Part shown: positions 9,000 to 18,310 of the stretch, in pieces | Layout of the letters: every line of letters begins with the position of its first letter | Position numbering within the stretch: position 1 is the stretch's first letter | Origin: Cohnella candidum | Lineage (GTDB): Bacteria > Bacillota > Bacilli > Paenibacillales > Paenibacillaceae | Direction of reading: 5' to 3' | NCBI RefSeq assembly: GCF_003713065.1 | Contig: NZ_CP033433.1 | Location: 1,647,001-1,711,000, forward strand | DNA: 64,000 nt | Position numbers and translations under genes: made by a program | The notes under the pieces: generated by a model | The model's database searches: none | Told to the model about the DNA's origin: nothing | What the model saw: the letters and a program-made list of their open reading frames with translations, nothing else

Positions 9000-9791
9000 T
9001 CAAATCAATTTCACGATGATTCCGATAAAATAAGCGCCTGGAATCAATACGAACTGGGCGAGCATCGTGCCGAAAAATCGACTCGTCATCAATAAGACGT
9101 AAATTTTTCCCAATTGGTTTCGCTGCTCTTCATGATTCAGAGCCTTATCCGTGATCAAGCCGAGCTGCGGATCGATGAACACGGTAAGCAGGATCGTGGC
9201 AACCCCGTTAATGATGCCGGTTGCTTGGGAAGCCATTGTAGTGTATTGCGGAAGCCTATATGCCGCGTATAGCGAGGACAAAACTCCCACCGTATAAAAT
9301 GAGGTCACGACGACGTTCAAGAGGATAAACGTTTTGGAAATGCCGAGGTAACGGTACTGGCTAATGCGGAAGCGCGGGATTCTGAGGTAATGTCGCGTTC
9401 TCATGAGCTGACCGATCGAAACGCTGGAGATGAGTTTGGGAATGGATCCCGTTACCTCCAGCCTCGCGATGATCCTCCCAAAAAGGCTGACAAAGGAGGG
9501 AAACAGGGCGATGGCGATCAGCGTGCCGACGGAAGATGCGAGCAGGATCCATCTTAAATGTACCAACAAGTCGAATGATGCGTTACCCCTCGCAAAATCA
9601 ACGAATTTGGCGGTTAACGGAGCCTGCACCAAATTCGCTGTCCTCGACACCAGCACGATGATGCCGGTTAAGGATAATGCCACCGCGATTTTATTCAGTC
9701 GCACGCCGGCTAAGCGGATCGAGTAGGATAGCGTCTCGGCCGCATGGATAATCATGGTCAGTATGAATACGATGAGCAATAGACGTTCCAT
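9000..9791 (-). CDS. amj: Lipid II flippase Amj family
   Basis: 263 residues, 6-7 membrane helices. The N-terminal block HAAETLSYSIRLAGVRLNKIAVALSL and the later IINGVATILLTVFIDP resemble B. subtilis Amj (YdaH), which moves lipid II across the membrane as an alternative to MurJ. Its presence beside tmrB is notable because both concern cell-wall precursor metabolism. Possible alternative: an uncharacterised DUF2837 member, the family that contains Amj. Confidence 0.82.
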   Translation of the reverse strand: MERLLLIVFILTMIIHAAETLSYSIRLAGVRLNKIAVALSLTGIIVLVSRTANLVQAPLTAKFVDFARGNASFDLLVHLRWILLASSVGTLIAIALFPSFVSLFGRIIARLEVTGSIPKLISSVSIGQLMRTRHYLRIPRFRISQYRYLGISKTFILLNVVVTSFYTVGVLSSLYAAYRLPQYTTMASQATGIINGVATILLTVFIDPQLGLITDKALNHEEQRNQLGKIYVLLMTSRFFGTMLAQFVLIPGAYFIGIIVKLI

Positions 9792-9798
9792 CCAGAAA

Positions 9799-10471
9799 TC
9801 AGCTCCGTATTTTCAGTCCTTCGTGCACGATACCCAGCAATTCGTTGACGCGGTCAGGGTGACAGGCGATCAAATAAGGTTCATCCGTCATGGCGCGGAA
9901 AGCATTTCCTTCAAAATCCACGATGCTGCCACCTGCCTCTTGCACCATCAGTAATCCCGAGTACAGATCGTCTCCTTCAGAATTATAGAGGACGATCCCG
10001 TCTAGGTGACCTTTCGCGAGCAAGCACCATTGCAGAGTTGGCGCCCAGAGTCGCGTGCAAGTCGCTCCTGCACCCAAGCTGGAGACGAACAAACGATCCG
10101 TGATGGGCTCATAAACGACGCCTAATACCGGCTCTTTGCGGTACAAGAGCGTAATCGATGTCGTGAATATCGGCAGCCCGATGGCGTAATTATTCGTCCC
10201 GTCCAACGGATCGATCAGCCAGAGCCAATCGGATCGTTTCCCGTTACCTCCCGCTTCCTCGCTATGTATTTGGTGGTCTGGAAATGCCGAATAAATCCGT
10301 TCCAAAATAAGGGCTTCCGCCAAATAGTCGACCTCGGTCACGACATCTCCATAAGCATCTTTCGTTACCAAACGCTCATAGCGATCAAATCTATCAAGAG
10401 CCGATCCGTCCCGCATCCTTAATCACGGAGACAGCCAAATCATGCGCGGCTTGAATGATTTTCCGGTCCAT
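9799..10471 (-). pseudogene. Inositol monophosphatase family pseudogene
   Basis: Frame from ATG 10471 gives MDRKIIQAAHDLAVSVIKDAGRIGS then stops. The rest (ERLVTKDAYGDVVTEVDYLAE..., DPLDGTNNYAIG) continues in another frame, so a one-base shift lies near 10396-10402. The metal-binding EE and DPLDGT motifs are intact. Residues normally found between GAGAT and the LQWCLLAKG motif are missing, an internal deletion of roughly 50-60 codons. A shorter frame from ATG 10416 could still give a 205-residue protein lacking its first helix. Probably nonfunctional. Confidence 0.7.
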
Positions 10472-10474
10472 CGC

Positions 10475-10732
10475 TCACTTCTTGCCCCGAGTCGGTCTTT
10501 CCAGAGAGTATAGCTCGTCTTCAATTTGGCTCGTTTTCTCAAGGATCAAAGCTCTGGCGTCGATAATGGCTTTGTTGTAGAGGTACGGTCCCAGCTCGGT
10601 CACCATCATGTCGATGAGCTGTTCCGCTGCGATGGAGCCGATCGTCTCGCCCCGTTCCGTTTCGAAATAAGCTTGTACTTTATGTACGATTGCTTCCTTA
10701 TCTTCTTTAGGCAACTTTATGGGGATGATCAT
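10475..10732 (-). CDS. DUF2164 family protein
   Basis: Start chosen at ATG 10732, preceded by AAGGAG and overlapping the phosphotransferase stop as ATGA. The product MIIPIKLPKEDKEAIVHKVQAYF...GPYLYNKAIIDA matches the small DUF2164 family of Firmicutes, function unknown. Translationally coupled to the upstream gene. Confidence 0.75.
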   Translation of the reverse strand: MIIPIKLPKEDKEAIVHKVQAYFETERGETIGSIAAEQLIDMMVTELGPYLYNKAIIDARALILEKTSQIEDELYSLERPTRGKK

Positions 10733-11682
10733 TTGCATGCTCCTTTCAATTTGGAGATCTCTGTGTACCATTTCGGAATAATATCCTCGAAGTGACGATG
10801 GTCTTCTAAGACGCGAACAATTTTATCCATCATGACATCCAGTTCTTCAGGTTTGACCTTTAAAATCCATACGACCGACGAAACCAGACACATCGCCAAG
10901 TATAGAGAATAAAGTCTCCAAAAATCTTCATCAGGCTCATCGTTGCCATGATAGCCGTGAATCTGCCCGATGGAGAACGGTTCACTGACCTCCGAACTGA
11001 AAATGCCGACTTTCAGGAAATCGTGTATCGGATCTCCCCAGTCAATACGGTTAAAGTCAATCACGCCGGCCAACTGTTGGTCCTGCACGATCAAGTTTCC
11101 GACATGGAAATCGTCGTGCTGAAATCCATCCGGCCTTCCATTCATCAAGTGCAGATTGTCATCGATAAAAGACAAAAGACGCTCATCTCCGGGGATACGA
11201 ACGTTTAACGCCAGATACTCATCCAAGTATCTCCGGTGTTTCAGCGTTTTTCGTTCACACCACGATGAGGCAGCCTCTACCTCAGGTAAATATTCATGGA
11301 TTTTTCGCAGTTCTCTACCAGCCTGCACACCGATTTGATATTGATCCGCGACGGAATACCGAGGAAGCTCTTCGGCGGCGTCTTTTCCATCGATGTATGT
11401 TAGCAGCATATAGCCGAGACCGTGCTGTTCCCAAGAGCCAAATTCCAGTGGCCTGGAGCTCTTAACCTTGAAATGCTGCATTTTCTCCAATGCGCCGTAT
11501 TCTTGTACCTTCTGATCGAGCTGCGCCAAATCGAATGTCTTCAGAAGATAGTGTCGGCCCCGCAGATTGATGACGAATTTACCGTCGGTGGAATATCCTT
11601 TCAAAATCGGGCTTACATGAGCCTTTTCTCCGCCCCAAGGAGCAGCCGCAACGAGGTCTCGAACGACGTTAAACGAAACCAT
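10729..11682 (-). CDS. Aminoglycoside phosphotransferase-family kinase
   Basis: 317 residues with an APH/choline-kinase fold: catalytic loop FQHDDFHVGNLIV and metal motif VIDFNRIDWGDP at about 190-225. Members phosphorylate aminoglycosides, macrolides, homoserine or sugars; the N-terminal lobe gives no clear substrate clue. Sequence of ordinary length and no break. Whether it confers resistance cannot be told from sequence. Confidence 0.82.
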   Translation of the reverse strand: MVSFNVVRDLVAAAPWGGEKAHVSPILKGYSTDGKFVINLRGRHYLLKTFDLAQLDQKVQEYGALEKMQHFKVKSSRPLEFGSWEQHGLGYMLLTYIDGKDAAEELPRYSVADQYQIGVQAGRELRKIHEYLPEVEAASSWCERKTLKHRRYLDEYLALNVRIPGDERLLSFIDDNLHLMNGRPDGFQHDDFHVGNLIVQDQQLAGVIDFNRIDWGDPIHDFLKVGIFSSEVSEPFSIGQIHGYHGNDEPDEDFWRLYSLYLAMCLVSSVVWILKVKPEELDVMMDKIVRVLEDHRHFEDIIPKWYTEISKLKGACK

Positions 11683-11712
11683 CCCTACCTCCTGAAATTA
11701 ACTATTTAGGGC

Positions 11713-12642
11713 TCAAGCTTGCTCGGACAATTGTTTGATATGCTCCATAACGACTACATGGACGTTTCGGATGACACTCTGCGTCCAGACATCGAAATAT
11801 TGCGACGGCTTGATTTTGAGGTCATACCAGCTGTTTCCGATCAGCGTTGTCGTGCCGTCCCCGTTGTCTTCGAGAATGAATTGACCCTTCAACAAGTTCA
11901 AGTGTCCGATAATTTCGGGATCGTCGGGCTGCTTGGTGATTTCGAAGGTCAGTTTCTTGTTCGGCTCATATTCGACGATCCTTTCTTCGAATACGGCACC
12001 ATTGCTGAAGATACACTGCCGGCTTGCTCCCACGTAGTTGCCTTCCGCCACGGATTGCACTGGACTCGGAAGCCCGATTTTAAACAGCCAGTAAGTAGGC
12101 TCGGCATCGATCGCCGGGAAAGAAACGACGTTTTGCCAGACCTTCTCGGGACTGGCTTTGATAACAATTTTGTCCGTGGCCAGCCCATCCGACGGGGATG
12201 TCATAGCGAGATTGGCCACGAACACGCTCATAAAGACGGCTAGAATCCCGATGTTCAGCGTATTTTTATTGCGTTTGAACATGTAATGTCCGAACAGGAT
12301 TCCCAACATGAGAAACGTATAGATCAGCGGGGCAACGATGATGAGGCAGTTGACGCCCTCCCCCATGAAGAAGGCGCTGAGTACGAGACTGATGATGAGG
12401 TTCAGGAATCCATATCCGAAGGATGGACCCGCCGTAACGCCGTGTGATCTCCAGAAGTATGCGTTCACGATCCCCATAATCATGGGCAGGATCACGAATT
12501 CGGATAATATCAACATCCCCGGCTCGCCGGTACTCATTTTCAATAATGCCGTCGTTGCGCCCAAACAGACAAGCGCGAGCAAATTCGCCGCGATGATCCC
12601 TTTCCAAATGGCCGCTTTCTTGTTATTCATGAGCTGTCTCAC
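11713..12642 (-). CDS. Membrane protein with SRPBCC C-terminal domain
   Basis: 309 residues. About five membrane helices fill residues 10-150; the soluble C-terminal part (ASPEKVWQNVVSFPAIDAEPTYW...NGDGTTTLIGNSWYDL) resembles a START/SRPBCC ligand-binding domain. This fusion is uncommon but known in Bacillales. 9 bp downstream of a GNAT gene. Function unknown. Confidence 0.7.
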   Translation of the reverse strand: MRQLMNNKKAAIWKGIIAANLLALVCLGATTALLKMSTGEPGMLILSEFVILPMIMGIVNAYFWRSHGVTAGPSFGYGFLNLIISLVLSAFFMGEGVNCLIIVAPLIYTFLMLGILFGHYMFKRNKNTLNIGILAVFMSVFVANLAMTSPSDGLATDKIVIKASPEKVWQNVVSFPAIDAEPTYWLFKIGLPSPVQSVAEGNYVGASRQCIFSNGAVFEERIVEYEPNKKLTFEITKQPDDPEIIGHLNLLKGQFILEDNGDGTTTLIGNSWYDLKIKPSQYFDVWTQSVIRNVHVVVMEHIKQLSEQA

Positions 12643-12651
12643 TCCACTCTG

Positions 12652-13227
12652 TCACTTGGCGTCGAAGTACTCTTGACGAAGAATCGAATATAGCTTCTGG
12701 CTCTTATATTCGTTTTTCATTTTGATTTGATTTCTTAAGACACCTTCGAATTTCATTCCGATCTTTTGCATGACTTTTTCGGAACCCAGGTTTGCTACGT
12801 TGCAGCGAGCTTCAATCCTGTTCAGTCCCATTTCCTCAAATCCATACTCGATTAACGCTTTACTGGCTTCCGATGCGATGCCCCGGTTCCAAAATTCCCT
12901 GGATAAGGCGAAACCGATTTCCGCCATGTCGTTTTCCTCGTCGAAACCGAACAAGCACACTCTTCCGATCAGATTTCCTAATGGTTTATCAACGATTCCC
13001 CAGTTAAAAGACTGTCTCGCTTTGAATTTCTGTTCAATCGAGTTTAACAAGGCAAATGTGTCTTCTATGGAACGGTGGTAATCCCACCTAACGTGCTCGG
13101 TCATCAATGGGTCGCTTGCGAATGAATAGAACTGTTCGGCGTCGGAAGAGGCAAGTTTTCTTAAATAAAGCCTGTTCGTTTCAAATATAGGTTCAGTCGT
13201 GAACAGCTTCTCAACATTCAAGTCCAT
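12652..13227 (-). CDS. RimJ/RimL-type GNAT acetyltransferase
   Basis: 191 residues, typical of GNATs that acetylate N-terminal or small amine substrates: ETNRLYLRKLASSDAEQFY at the start, motif A SREFWNRGIASEASKALIEYGF, then NVANLGSEKVMQKIGMKFEGVLR. Overlaps the kinase gene upstream by 17 bp. Confidence 0.85.
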   Translation of the reverse strand: MDLNVEKLFTTEPIFETNRLYLRKLASSDAEQFYSFASDPLMTEHVRWDYHRSIEDTFALLNSIEQKFKARQSFNWGIVDKPLGNLIGRVCLFGFDEENDMAEIGFALSREFWNRGIASEASKALIEYGFEEMGLNRIEARCNVANLGSEKVMQKIGMKFEGVLRNQIKMKNEYKSQKLYSILRQEYFDAK

Positions 13228-13729
13228 CTCTCCCTCTTCGAAATTCTTTCACTTGTTTTCTCGAACTTAGGATGATTACCGTTCTAGAATCCTTAACGTT
13301 ATCCAGAATACGGAGAATGTTAGGGCGACTTCTCTTTCTGAAGTTCCAAACCCATACTAAAAACGGCCAATCGAGCTTCTCCGGGCAGTCTTCATTCAGA
13401 TCGGGCCTTGTTCTGCCGCGGTACTGCCATCTCCGCTTCAGAATACGGTACATACATAGATATCGCGGCATATCCAGAAAGATGATGGTATCGGCTCTTT
13501 TCGCTCGAAGCTCTAATGTTCGAGAATAATTGCCGTCCATAATCCATTGTTCTTGCAGTGAAACTTGCTCCACGAATACATCCCATTCAACGTTCGGCAT
13601 CGGCGTCCAATGGGGTTTCCAATAGTGCCGATCCAAATGAACGACGGGAAGGCCGGTCGCATGGCCGATTTCGCGAGATAATGTTGACTTTCCGGATCCG
13701 GCTGAACCGATAACAAGGATACGATCCAT
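13211..13729 (-). CDS. P-loop kinase-like protein (FlaR/adenylate-kinase related)
   Basis: 172 residues. Walker A GSAGSGKST at residues 8-16; the signature HLDRHYWKPHWTP and IMDGNYSRTLELR are typical of the adenylate-kinase-like topology-modulation (FlaR) family. Substrate unknown. Part of the co-directional run. Confidence 0.78.
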   Translation of the reverse strand: MDRILVIGSAGSGKSTLSREIGHATGLPVVHLDRHYWKPHWTPMPNVEWDVFVEQVSLQEQWIMDGNYSRTLELRAKRADTIIFLDMPRYLCMYRILKRRWQYRGRTRPDLNEDCPEKLDWPFLVWVWNFRKRSRPNILRILDNVKDSRTVIILSSRKQVKEFRRGRDGLEC

Positions 13730-13739
13730 CGGGTGCTCC

Positions 13740-14267
13740 TTAGACTTTCAGTTTCTTCCTGATCAATCTGATTTGGCCTCTGTGATTGATCTCATCTTCG
13801 AAGACGTGAAACCACATGAAATAATGGTTCCCCGGCTTCTGATGCCAGAACGCTTCTTCCTGATGAAGCCAATCATCGCCGACGGTTTTAAATAGTTCAA
13901 AGGTGCGTTCCCTGACTGCATTCAATTTGTCCACATAATAGGAGAGCTCGTGGCCGCGAATCTCCCGTCGTCCCGCTTCTCCGAGATCTAGAGCCGGTCC
14001 CCAGACCGCTTCTTCTTCCTTATTTAAATCTCTCTTTTCGAAAGTGAACACTTGATAGGCAAACTCTACGGCGGCGAAGTGTAATAATAACATGCCTATC
14101 GAGTTGCTATCTTCATCTAATAAGAAATCGAGTTGATTCGATGTTAAATTTTCAACTGCGCTCAGCGTTGTATAACGCGCGTAGTTCATCATCGAGAGCA
14201 ACCGGCTGACTTGAGGCGTATATCCCGGAATATCGGTGATGAGATAAATCTTTTCCATGTCTATCAA
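13740..14267 (-). CDS. DinB-family protein
   Basis: 175 residues, four-helix DinB/YfiT-like fold; metal-binding histidines are suggested by LLHFAAVEF and HVFEDEINHRGQI. It is a close paralog of the DinB in the cassette at 27154-27678 (shared SRLLSMMNYAR, FHVFEDE.NHRGQIRLI). The pair links this block, which has no attC sites, to the intact array. Thiol transferase or detoxification roles are known for relatives; substrate unknown. Confidence 0.82.
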   Translation of the reverse strand: MIDMEKIYLITDIPGYTPQVSRLLSMMNYARYTTLSAVENLTSNQLDFLLDEDSNSIGMLLLHFAAVEFAYQVFTFEKRDLNKEEEAVWGPALDLGEAGRREIRGHELSYYVDKLNAVRERTFELFKTVGDDWLHQEEAFWHQKPGNHYFMWFHVFEDEINHRGQIRLIRKKLKV

Positions 14268-14285
14268 TGTGGATCCCTCCGATTT

Positions 14286-14783
14286 CTATAGAACAAGAAC
14301 CATTAGATCCTCATCCGCATATTGCCCGTTATATTTTAAAGCGTCTTTTTCCACGCCATAGATGACAAACCCGATCGAGCGGTAAAGCTTCTTGGCAGCT
14401 TCATTCGTCGACACGACGGTCAAATTAATACGCTCCAAACCTGCACATTCTCGTGCGTGTCGTATCAATTCGAGCATTAGCGATTTACCTATGCCCTTCC
14501 CTTGCATCTCTTTCCGGACGTACATCCCGTAAACATTGGATTTATGCGAGGTTTTGATGGCTGTCTCCCTGACGAAAGAGACAATGCCGACCACTCGACC
14601 ATCTTCGAACGCACCTAAAACGAAGCGATCCTGGCTGGGTTTGATTCTCTCCATGAACGTCTCTAAGGTAAAGCCCGCTTCGCGCTCATAAGTGGATCCG
14701 AAAGCTTCTGCATTCGTGAGTAGCCCGTTCAACCGAATCTCTTGGTATGCTTGCGCATCCGTTTCCTGCAGAATTCGAATCAT
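14286..14783 (-). CDS. GNAT acetyltransferase
   Basis: 165 residues with motif A VRKEMQGKGIGKSLMLELI (about 92-110) and the NEAAKKLYRSIGF acceptor-side motif. Ordinary length and intact. Acceptor unknown. Confidence 0.85.
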   Translation of the reverse strand: MIRILQETDAQAYQEIRLNGLLTNAEAFGSTYEREAGFTLETFMERIKPSQDRFVLGAFEDGRVVGIVSFVRETAIKTSHKSNVYGMYVRKEMQGKGIGKSLMLELIRHARECAGLERINLTVVSTNEAAKKLYRSIGFVIYGVEKDALKYNGQYADEDLMVLVL

Positions 14784-14804
14784 GTCGCCCTCCGCTCTGA
14801 GACC

Positions 14805-15254
14805 CTATATGTCAAAGTTGATGATAAATCCGGTTTTCTTCCCTTTGATGAACCCGGCATTCTCGTAAAATTGATGGACTTCTTCTCTATGCGAGCCGGT
14901 CATTAGCATGAGTTTGTAACAATTTTGGGTCATCGCGATTTCTTTGGCCTTATTCAACACCATGCGTCCGAATCCGTTTCGTCTGTATCGCTCATGCGTA
15001 ACGACATTTTCGATCAATCCGTATGGTCGAGCGTTGCGGGTAAGATTCTTGATGATCACCAATACGCATGAGGCGACGATTTTCCCCTCGTGTTCGACAA
15101 CGATGATGTGCATGCCTTTGTCATTCAAGATGTCATTCCAATGAGCAGCCAGGTCATCGTCTCTTGCCAATTCAGGATCTAACGGTTGCAAATGCCTGTA
15201 AAGTTCGAGAAGGTCCTCCAATTCGTTCTCCTGGATCAACCTGCAGATTGCCAA
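14805..15254 (-). CDS. GNAT acetyltransferase
   Basis: 149 residues: [20 protein letters not shown] at the N terminus, motif [20 protein letters not shown] and HQFYENAGF. First gene of the 14-gene co-directional run; just upstream lies a type B site remnant, so the run may be the distal continuation of the cassette array. Acceptor unknown. Confidence 0.83.
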   Translation of the reverse strand: MAICRLIQENELEDLLELYRHLQPLDPELARDDDLAAHWNDILNDKGMHIIVVEHEGKIVASCVLVIIKNLTRNARPYGLIENVVTHERYRRNGFGRMVLNKAKEIAMTQNCYKLMLMTGSHREEVHQFYENAGFIKGKKTGFIINFDI

Positions 15255-15320
15255 GTCATCACCTTCTCCCCATGACCCTGCTTTCAGTAGATTCTAGTTT
15301 TGTCGCTCCTAAAAAAAGAA

Positions 15321-15390
15321 GCCGGGCTTAGATAGCTCTATCTAAGTCCGGCCGGCATGTCGTCGGAGCTTTCTTCCATGATTATACATT
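15321..15390 (-). repeat. attC-like remnant, type B (site 34)
   Basis: Only the first arm (GCCGGGCTTAGATAG paired with CTATCTAAGTCCGGC) and part of the second (TTCCATGATTATAC) survive; both outer boxes are lost. Confidence 0.55.
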
Positions 15391-15443
15391 GAATGCTTAA
15401 GATGCGACTATACATTCGCACGATTTAAATCATTAGTCTAATA

Positions 15444-15469
15444 GTTAACATAACCATTATTATGTAAAC
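15444..15469. other. dif-like palindrome 2
   Basis: Arms GTTAACATAA and TTATGTAAAC around a 6-bp centre (CCATTA). Same orientation of the conserved right arm as palindrome 1, so sites 1 and 2 would flank the 8.2-kb gene block as direct repeats. Confidence 0.5.
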
Positions 15470-15472
15470 ATT

Positions 15473-15802
15473 CTATTCAGCGGCTGCCCACAGAATGCCA
15501 ATTATGACTGTAAGCACGAGATGAACTAACGGTATGATGGGGAGTAATTTTCTCTTACGTTTGATAATGAAAAAGAGGATTAAGCAAGCAAGGTACGTTA
15601 ACAAATATGTGGTGCTCAAGAATAGGAACAAATAGACGATTACAGATAGATAAACTCTATCGTCTGATGACTCGCCTGCCATTTGCATAATATTCGCTAT
15701 AACAACAAATGGATAAATGAGCAAAGGAATGCCGCCAAGAACAAAACAAATTGTGTTCACTAATCTCTTATTGTGCAAGTCGACTCTCCTTCTCGTATTC
15801 AT
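15473..15802 (-). CDS. Small membrane protein, unknown
   Basis: 109 residues with three hydrophobic helices (about 13-34, 45-73, 85-107). No known motif. The stop codon lies 4 bp from dif-like palindrome 2. First of six genes between two type B remnants. Confidence 0.6.
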   Translation of the reverse strand: MNTRRRVDLHNKRLVNTICFVLGGIPLLIYPFVVIANIMQMAGESSDDRVYLSVIVYLFLFLSTTYLLTYLACLILFFIIKRKRKLLPIIPLVHLVLTVIIGILWAAAE

Positions 15803-15808
15803 GACGAT

Positions 15809-16366
15809 TTAGTTATCAATTGACTCCAAAACACTCTTTATAAAATCAGTTTTTGCCTCCGTGTAAGCTTCCCTATCTTCTTTGTAATCCTCCGCTAACT
15901 TCTTTTTAAGTTCGCCATATTGCCAGGTCCAATCTGGATTTTCTCGAAGTAAATTTCGAAACAGGAGTTGTTTTTCCCATCGCTCCTCATTCTCTAACAT
16001 AAGATGAAGATGACACTCTCTTTTATCATTTTTAACTTTGACAAAGAATCTTCTCCACTCCTGCCCATCCAATTCAGGCGGCACATAATTCCAGTTAACA
16101 GCTTTAAGGCTTGCAGCAATCTTTTCTATCTCATCATAAGAGCTAATCTTAGCCATCAAGTCAATAATGGGCTTTGCCGGGAGATTCGGTATCGATGTAC
16201 TGCCAATATGTTCAACTTCGCTGACTCCATAAGGAGAAAGGTGCTCTCTTAATCTATTAACTTCATAACGCCCTTTCTCTAACCAAACAGGATCAGGTGT
16301 CTTAATTTCAACCGATTCCGTAGCCCATACCGGCCAGTTGCTGTTAAGGTGTCGTATCATAATCAT
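15809..16366 (-). CDS. GrpB/UPF0157 nucleotidyltransferase-like protein
   Basis: 185 residues. The GrpB core VEHIGSTSIPNLPAKPIIDLM carries the nucleotidyltransferase-type GS(T)S and downstream Asp; RFFVKVKNDKRECHLHLML follows. Family function is unsettled; some members are fused to dephospho-CoA kinase. Overlaps the next upstream gene by 23 bp. Confidence 0.82.
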   Translation of the reverse strand: MIMIRHLNSNWPVWATESVEIKTPDPVWLEKGRYEVNRLREHLSPYGVSEVEHIGSTSIPNLPAKPIIDLMAKISSYDEIEKIAASLKAVNWNYVPPELDGQEWRRFFVKVKNDKRECHLHLMLENEERWEKQLLFRNLLRENPDWTWQYGELKKKLAEDYKEDREAYTEAKTDFIKSVLESIDN

Positions 16367-16625
16367 CCCAGTTCTTTTTTATTTGCTTAAAAGTGTTCTC
16401 CAAATGATTACCAAATTCAGAAATCGCTAAATAAAGGACACCGATAATCAGTGAAATAATGCTGAACAGCAACAGTCCGCCGCCTAAATTATTCAGGGCT
16501 TCTTTAAAGTGCGGCCAGCCCCAACCGTTCGTACCTGAAACCCAAATTGCTGCACAGATATAACGGACGCTATAGAGAAAAGCAGCAATGCTTATAAAAG
16601 CTATTCCCATTGACCTTCTATTCAT
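16344..16625 (-). CDS. Small membrane protein, unknown
   Basis: 93 residues, two strong membrane helices (about 8-30 and 48-70) and a charged cytoplasmic tail ending QIKKNWDDYDTTP. No family recognised. Confidence 0.55.
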   Translation of the reverse strand: MNRRSMGIAFISIAAFLYSVRYICAAIWVSGTNGWGWPHFKEALNNLGGGLLLFSIISLIIGVLYLAISEFGNHLENTFKQIKKNWDDYDTTP

Positions 16626-16698
16626 TCGATTGCTTCACCTCACGAGACGGATCTAGAGTTGCTATCACTGAGTCTTATCCAATCGACAAGCTCTTTCA

Positions 16699-17097
16699 TT
16701 AATTCCTTAGATTCCCGTGTATTCTGTATTCCTGATCATGGCTTTTGATGATTCCCTGTTCACGGAAATCAACATCGTAATTATTAAGATGACCATTTTT
16801 ATCTCTATAAACGATTGTCATAAGAAGTACATCGCCTGTTCCACCTCGAAACGTATTTAATTTTCTTGTATATGTAACCGTGCTCAATAATTGAATTAGT
16901 TCATCAAGATTTCTGCCCTGTTCCTTGGTTAACAAGTACACAGTTGAATTGCCTTGGGATTGATAAACAACATGAATCTTCTCTATATTAGTCGTATGTT
17001 TTAATACACTTCGAGTATTAACTGGATAAATGAAATAAAGGATTGACCCAAGAATAATCAAAACAAACATAGTTATGATGATCCGGGATGGTTTCAA
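16699..17097 (-). CDS. Membrane-anchored protein, unknown
   Basis: Start taken as the TTG at 17097 because GGGAG lies 6 nt before it; a longer frame from 17145 would overlap the methyltransferase. One N-terminal membrane anchor (IIITMFVLIILGSILYFIY), then an extracytoplasmic domain of about 100 residues with no recognised family. Confidence 0.55.
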   Translation of the reverse strand: MKPSRIIITMFVLIILGSILYFIYPVNTRSVLKHTTNIEKIHVVYQSQGNSTVYLLTKEQGRNLDELIQLLSTVTYTRKLNTFRGGTGDVLLMTIVYRDKNGHLNNYDVDFREQGIIKSHDQEYRIHGNLRN

Positions 17098-17125
17098 AAT
17101 TCTCCCTCTCTCTTGTAGGGGAAAT

Positions 17126-17806
17126 TTAATACTGCACAATTCCAATCACGAATCCATCGTAACCTTTGCTTCCCACCGTTTGAATTGCCGTAGCCGTAAT
17201 TCTCTGTTCGTTTGCGATAAGTTCAAAGAACTCTCTTACACCTCGTACACGCGGATCTTCGCTATTCACGTTAATGACTTCGCCTTCACGGATTACATTG
17301 TCTCCAATAATGACAGTGCCTGGATGGGAAAGATCAAGTGCCCATTTTAAATAATTTGGGTTATTCGGTTTGTCAGCATCGATAAAAATAAAGTCGAAAG
17401 GCTCGATGCCGTCATCTTTCATCTGCGCCAATTGTTCCAAAGCATCACCTACGCGAACTTCTACTTTCTCATGAACTAAAGCAAGTACAAGATTTGCTTC
17501 AGCGACCCGTGTATGATGAGGATCAAGTTCCAGAGTAATCAACTTTCCATCCGATGGAAGTGCTTGCGCCAACCAAATCGTACTATATCCTCCGAGCGTA
17601 CCAATTTCTAAAATGCGTTTTGACCCATGCATTCTCACAAGTAAATTTAACAGCTTACCCTGTGCGGGGGAGACGTCATAAGACGGTAATCCTTCTTCTC
17701 GATTATTGGCTAACACATCATCGAGTATCGGATCGTGCCGAATCAGTTGCTCCGATATGTACTGATCCACGTTCTCCCAAATGATCGATTGCTCCACGAA
17801 CATCAC
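17126..17806 (-). CDS. SAM-dependent O-methyltransferase
   Basis: 226 residues, caffeoyl-CoA/catechol O-methyltransferase class. SAM motif I is ILEIGTLGGYSTIWLA (about 61-76); the metal/acid motif is FDFIFIDADKPNN (about 134-146). Relatives methylate catechols and other small phenolics. 7 bp from the GNAT downstream. Confidence 0.85.
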   Translation of the reverse strand: MMFVEQSIIWENVDQYISEQLIRHDPILDDVLANNREEGLPSYDVSPAQGKLLNLLVRMHGSKRILEIGTLGGYSTIWLAQALPSDGKLITLELDPHHTRVAEANLVLALVHEKVEVRVGDALEQLAQMKDDGIEPFDFIFIDADKPNNPNYLKWALDLSHPGTVIIGDNVIREGEVINVNSEDPRVRGVREFFELIANEQRITATAIQTVGSKGYDGFVIGIVQY

Positions 17807-17813
17807 CTCTGTT

Positions 17814-18302
17814 TTATTGATTGCTTTTCAAGCACTTCTTCATTACAAACCAGCCATCCGTCTTTTCCGGGTACTCGTGTTCTTCGAGAATTTCAAATCC
17901 AATGTTCTGATAATACGAAATGTTGTTTGGAAGTGACTTCCTCGCTCCAATTCGTGTTTCAAAAACATTCCTTTTCATAGCTACTTGTTCTAAGTTTTGC
18001 ATTATAGCCGTTCCGATTCCTCTTCCACGTGCCGATCGTACAACTGAAACACGACCGATATACATATAATCTCCTTGAAAATAATACTGAGCGGATCCAA
18101 TGGGCTCTTCGTGCTGCCATACTATAATAGCTCCGCCCCTGTCGGTTATCTTCTTTCGAATGTCTTCGACTTCTTCTCGTAATGCTCCCGACTGAGGGAA
18201 TAACCGGTCCTGATATTCTTCAAATGCTTCCCTCATCACTCGATGAACGATCGAAAGCTGAGAATCATCAGCTTGTTTGATTTCATAGGTCAAACAAATC
18301 AC
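17814..18302 (-). CDS. GNAT acetyltransferase
   Basis: 162 residues; motif A VVRSARGRGIGTAIMQNLEQVA, acceptor-side motif ISYYQNIGFEILEEHEYPE. Directly follows the type B remnant at 18311-18390 (on the coding strand), so it is the leading gene of a multi-gene interval. Confidence 0.83.
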   Translation of the reverse strand: MICLTYEIKQADDSQLSIVHRVMREAFEEYQDRLFPQSGALREEVEDIRKKITDRGGAIIVWQHEEPIGSAQYYFQGDYMYIGRVSVVRSARGRGIGTAIMQNLEQVAMKRNVFETRIGARKSLPNNISYYQNIGFEILEEHEYPEKTDGWFVMKKCLKSNQ

Positions 18303-18310
18303 CTTCCAGT

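Noticed and set aside
15255-15443. Small gene upstream of dif-like palindrome 2
   Set aside because: Only the type B remnant is present; no frame with a start signal.
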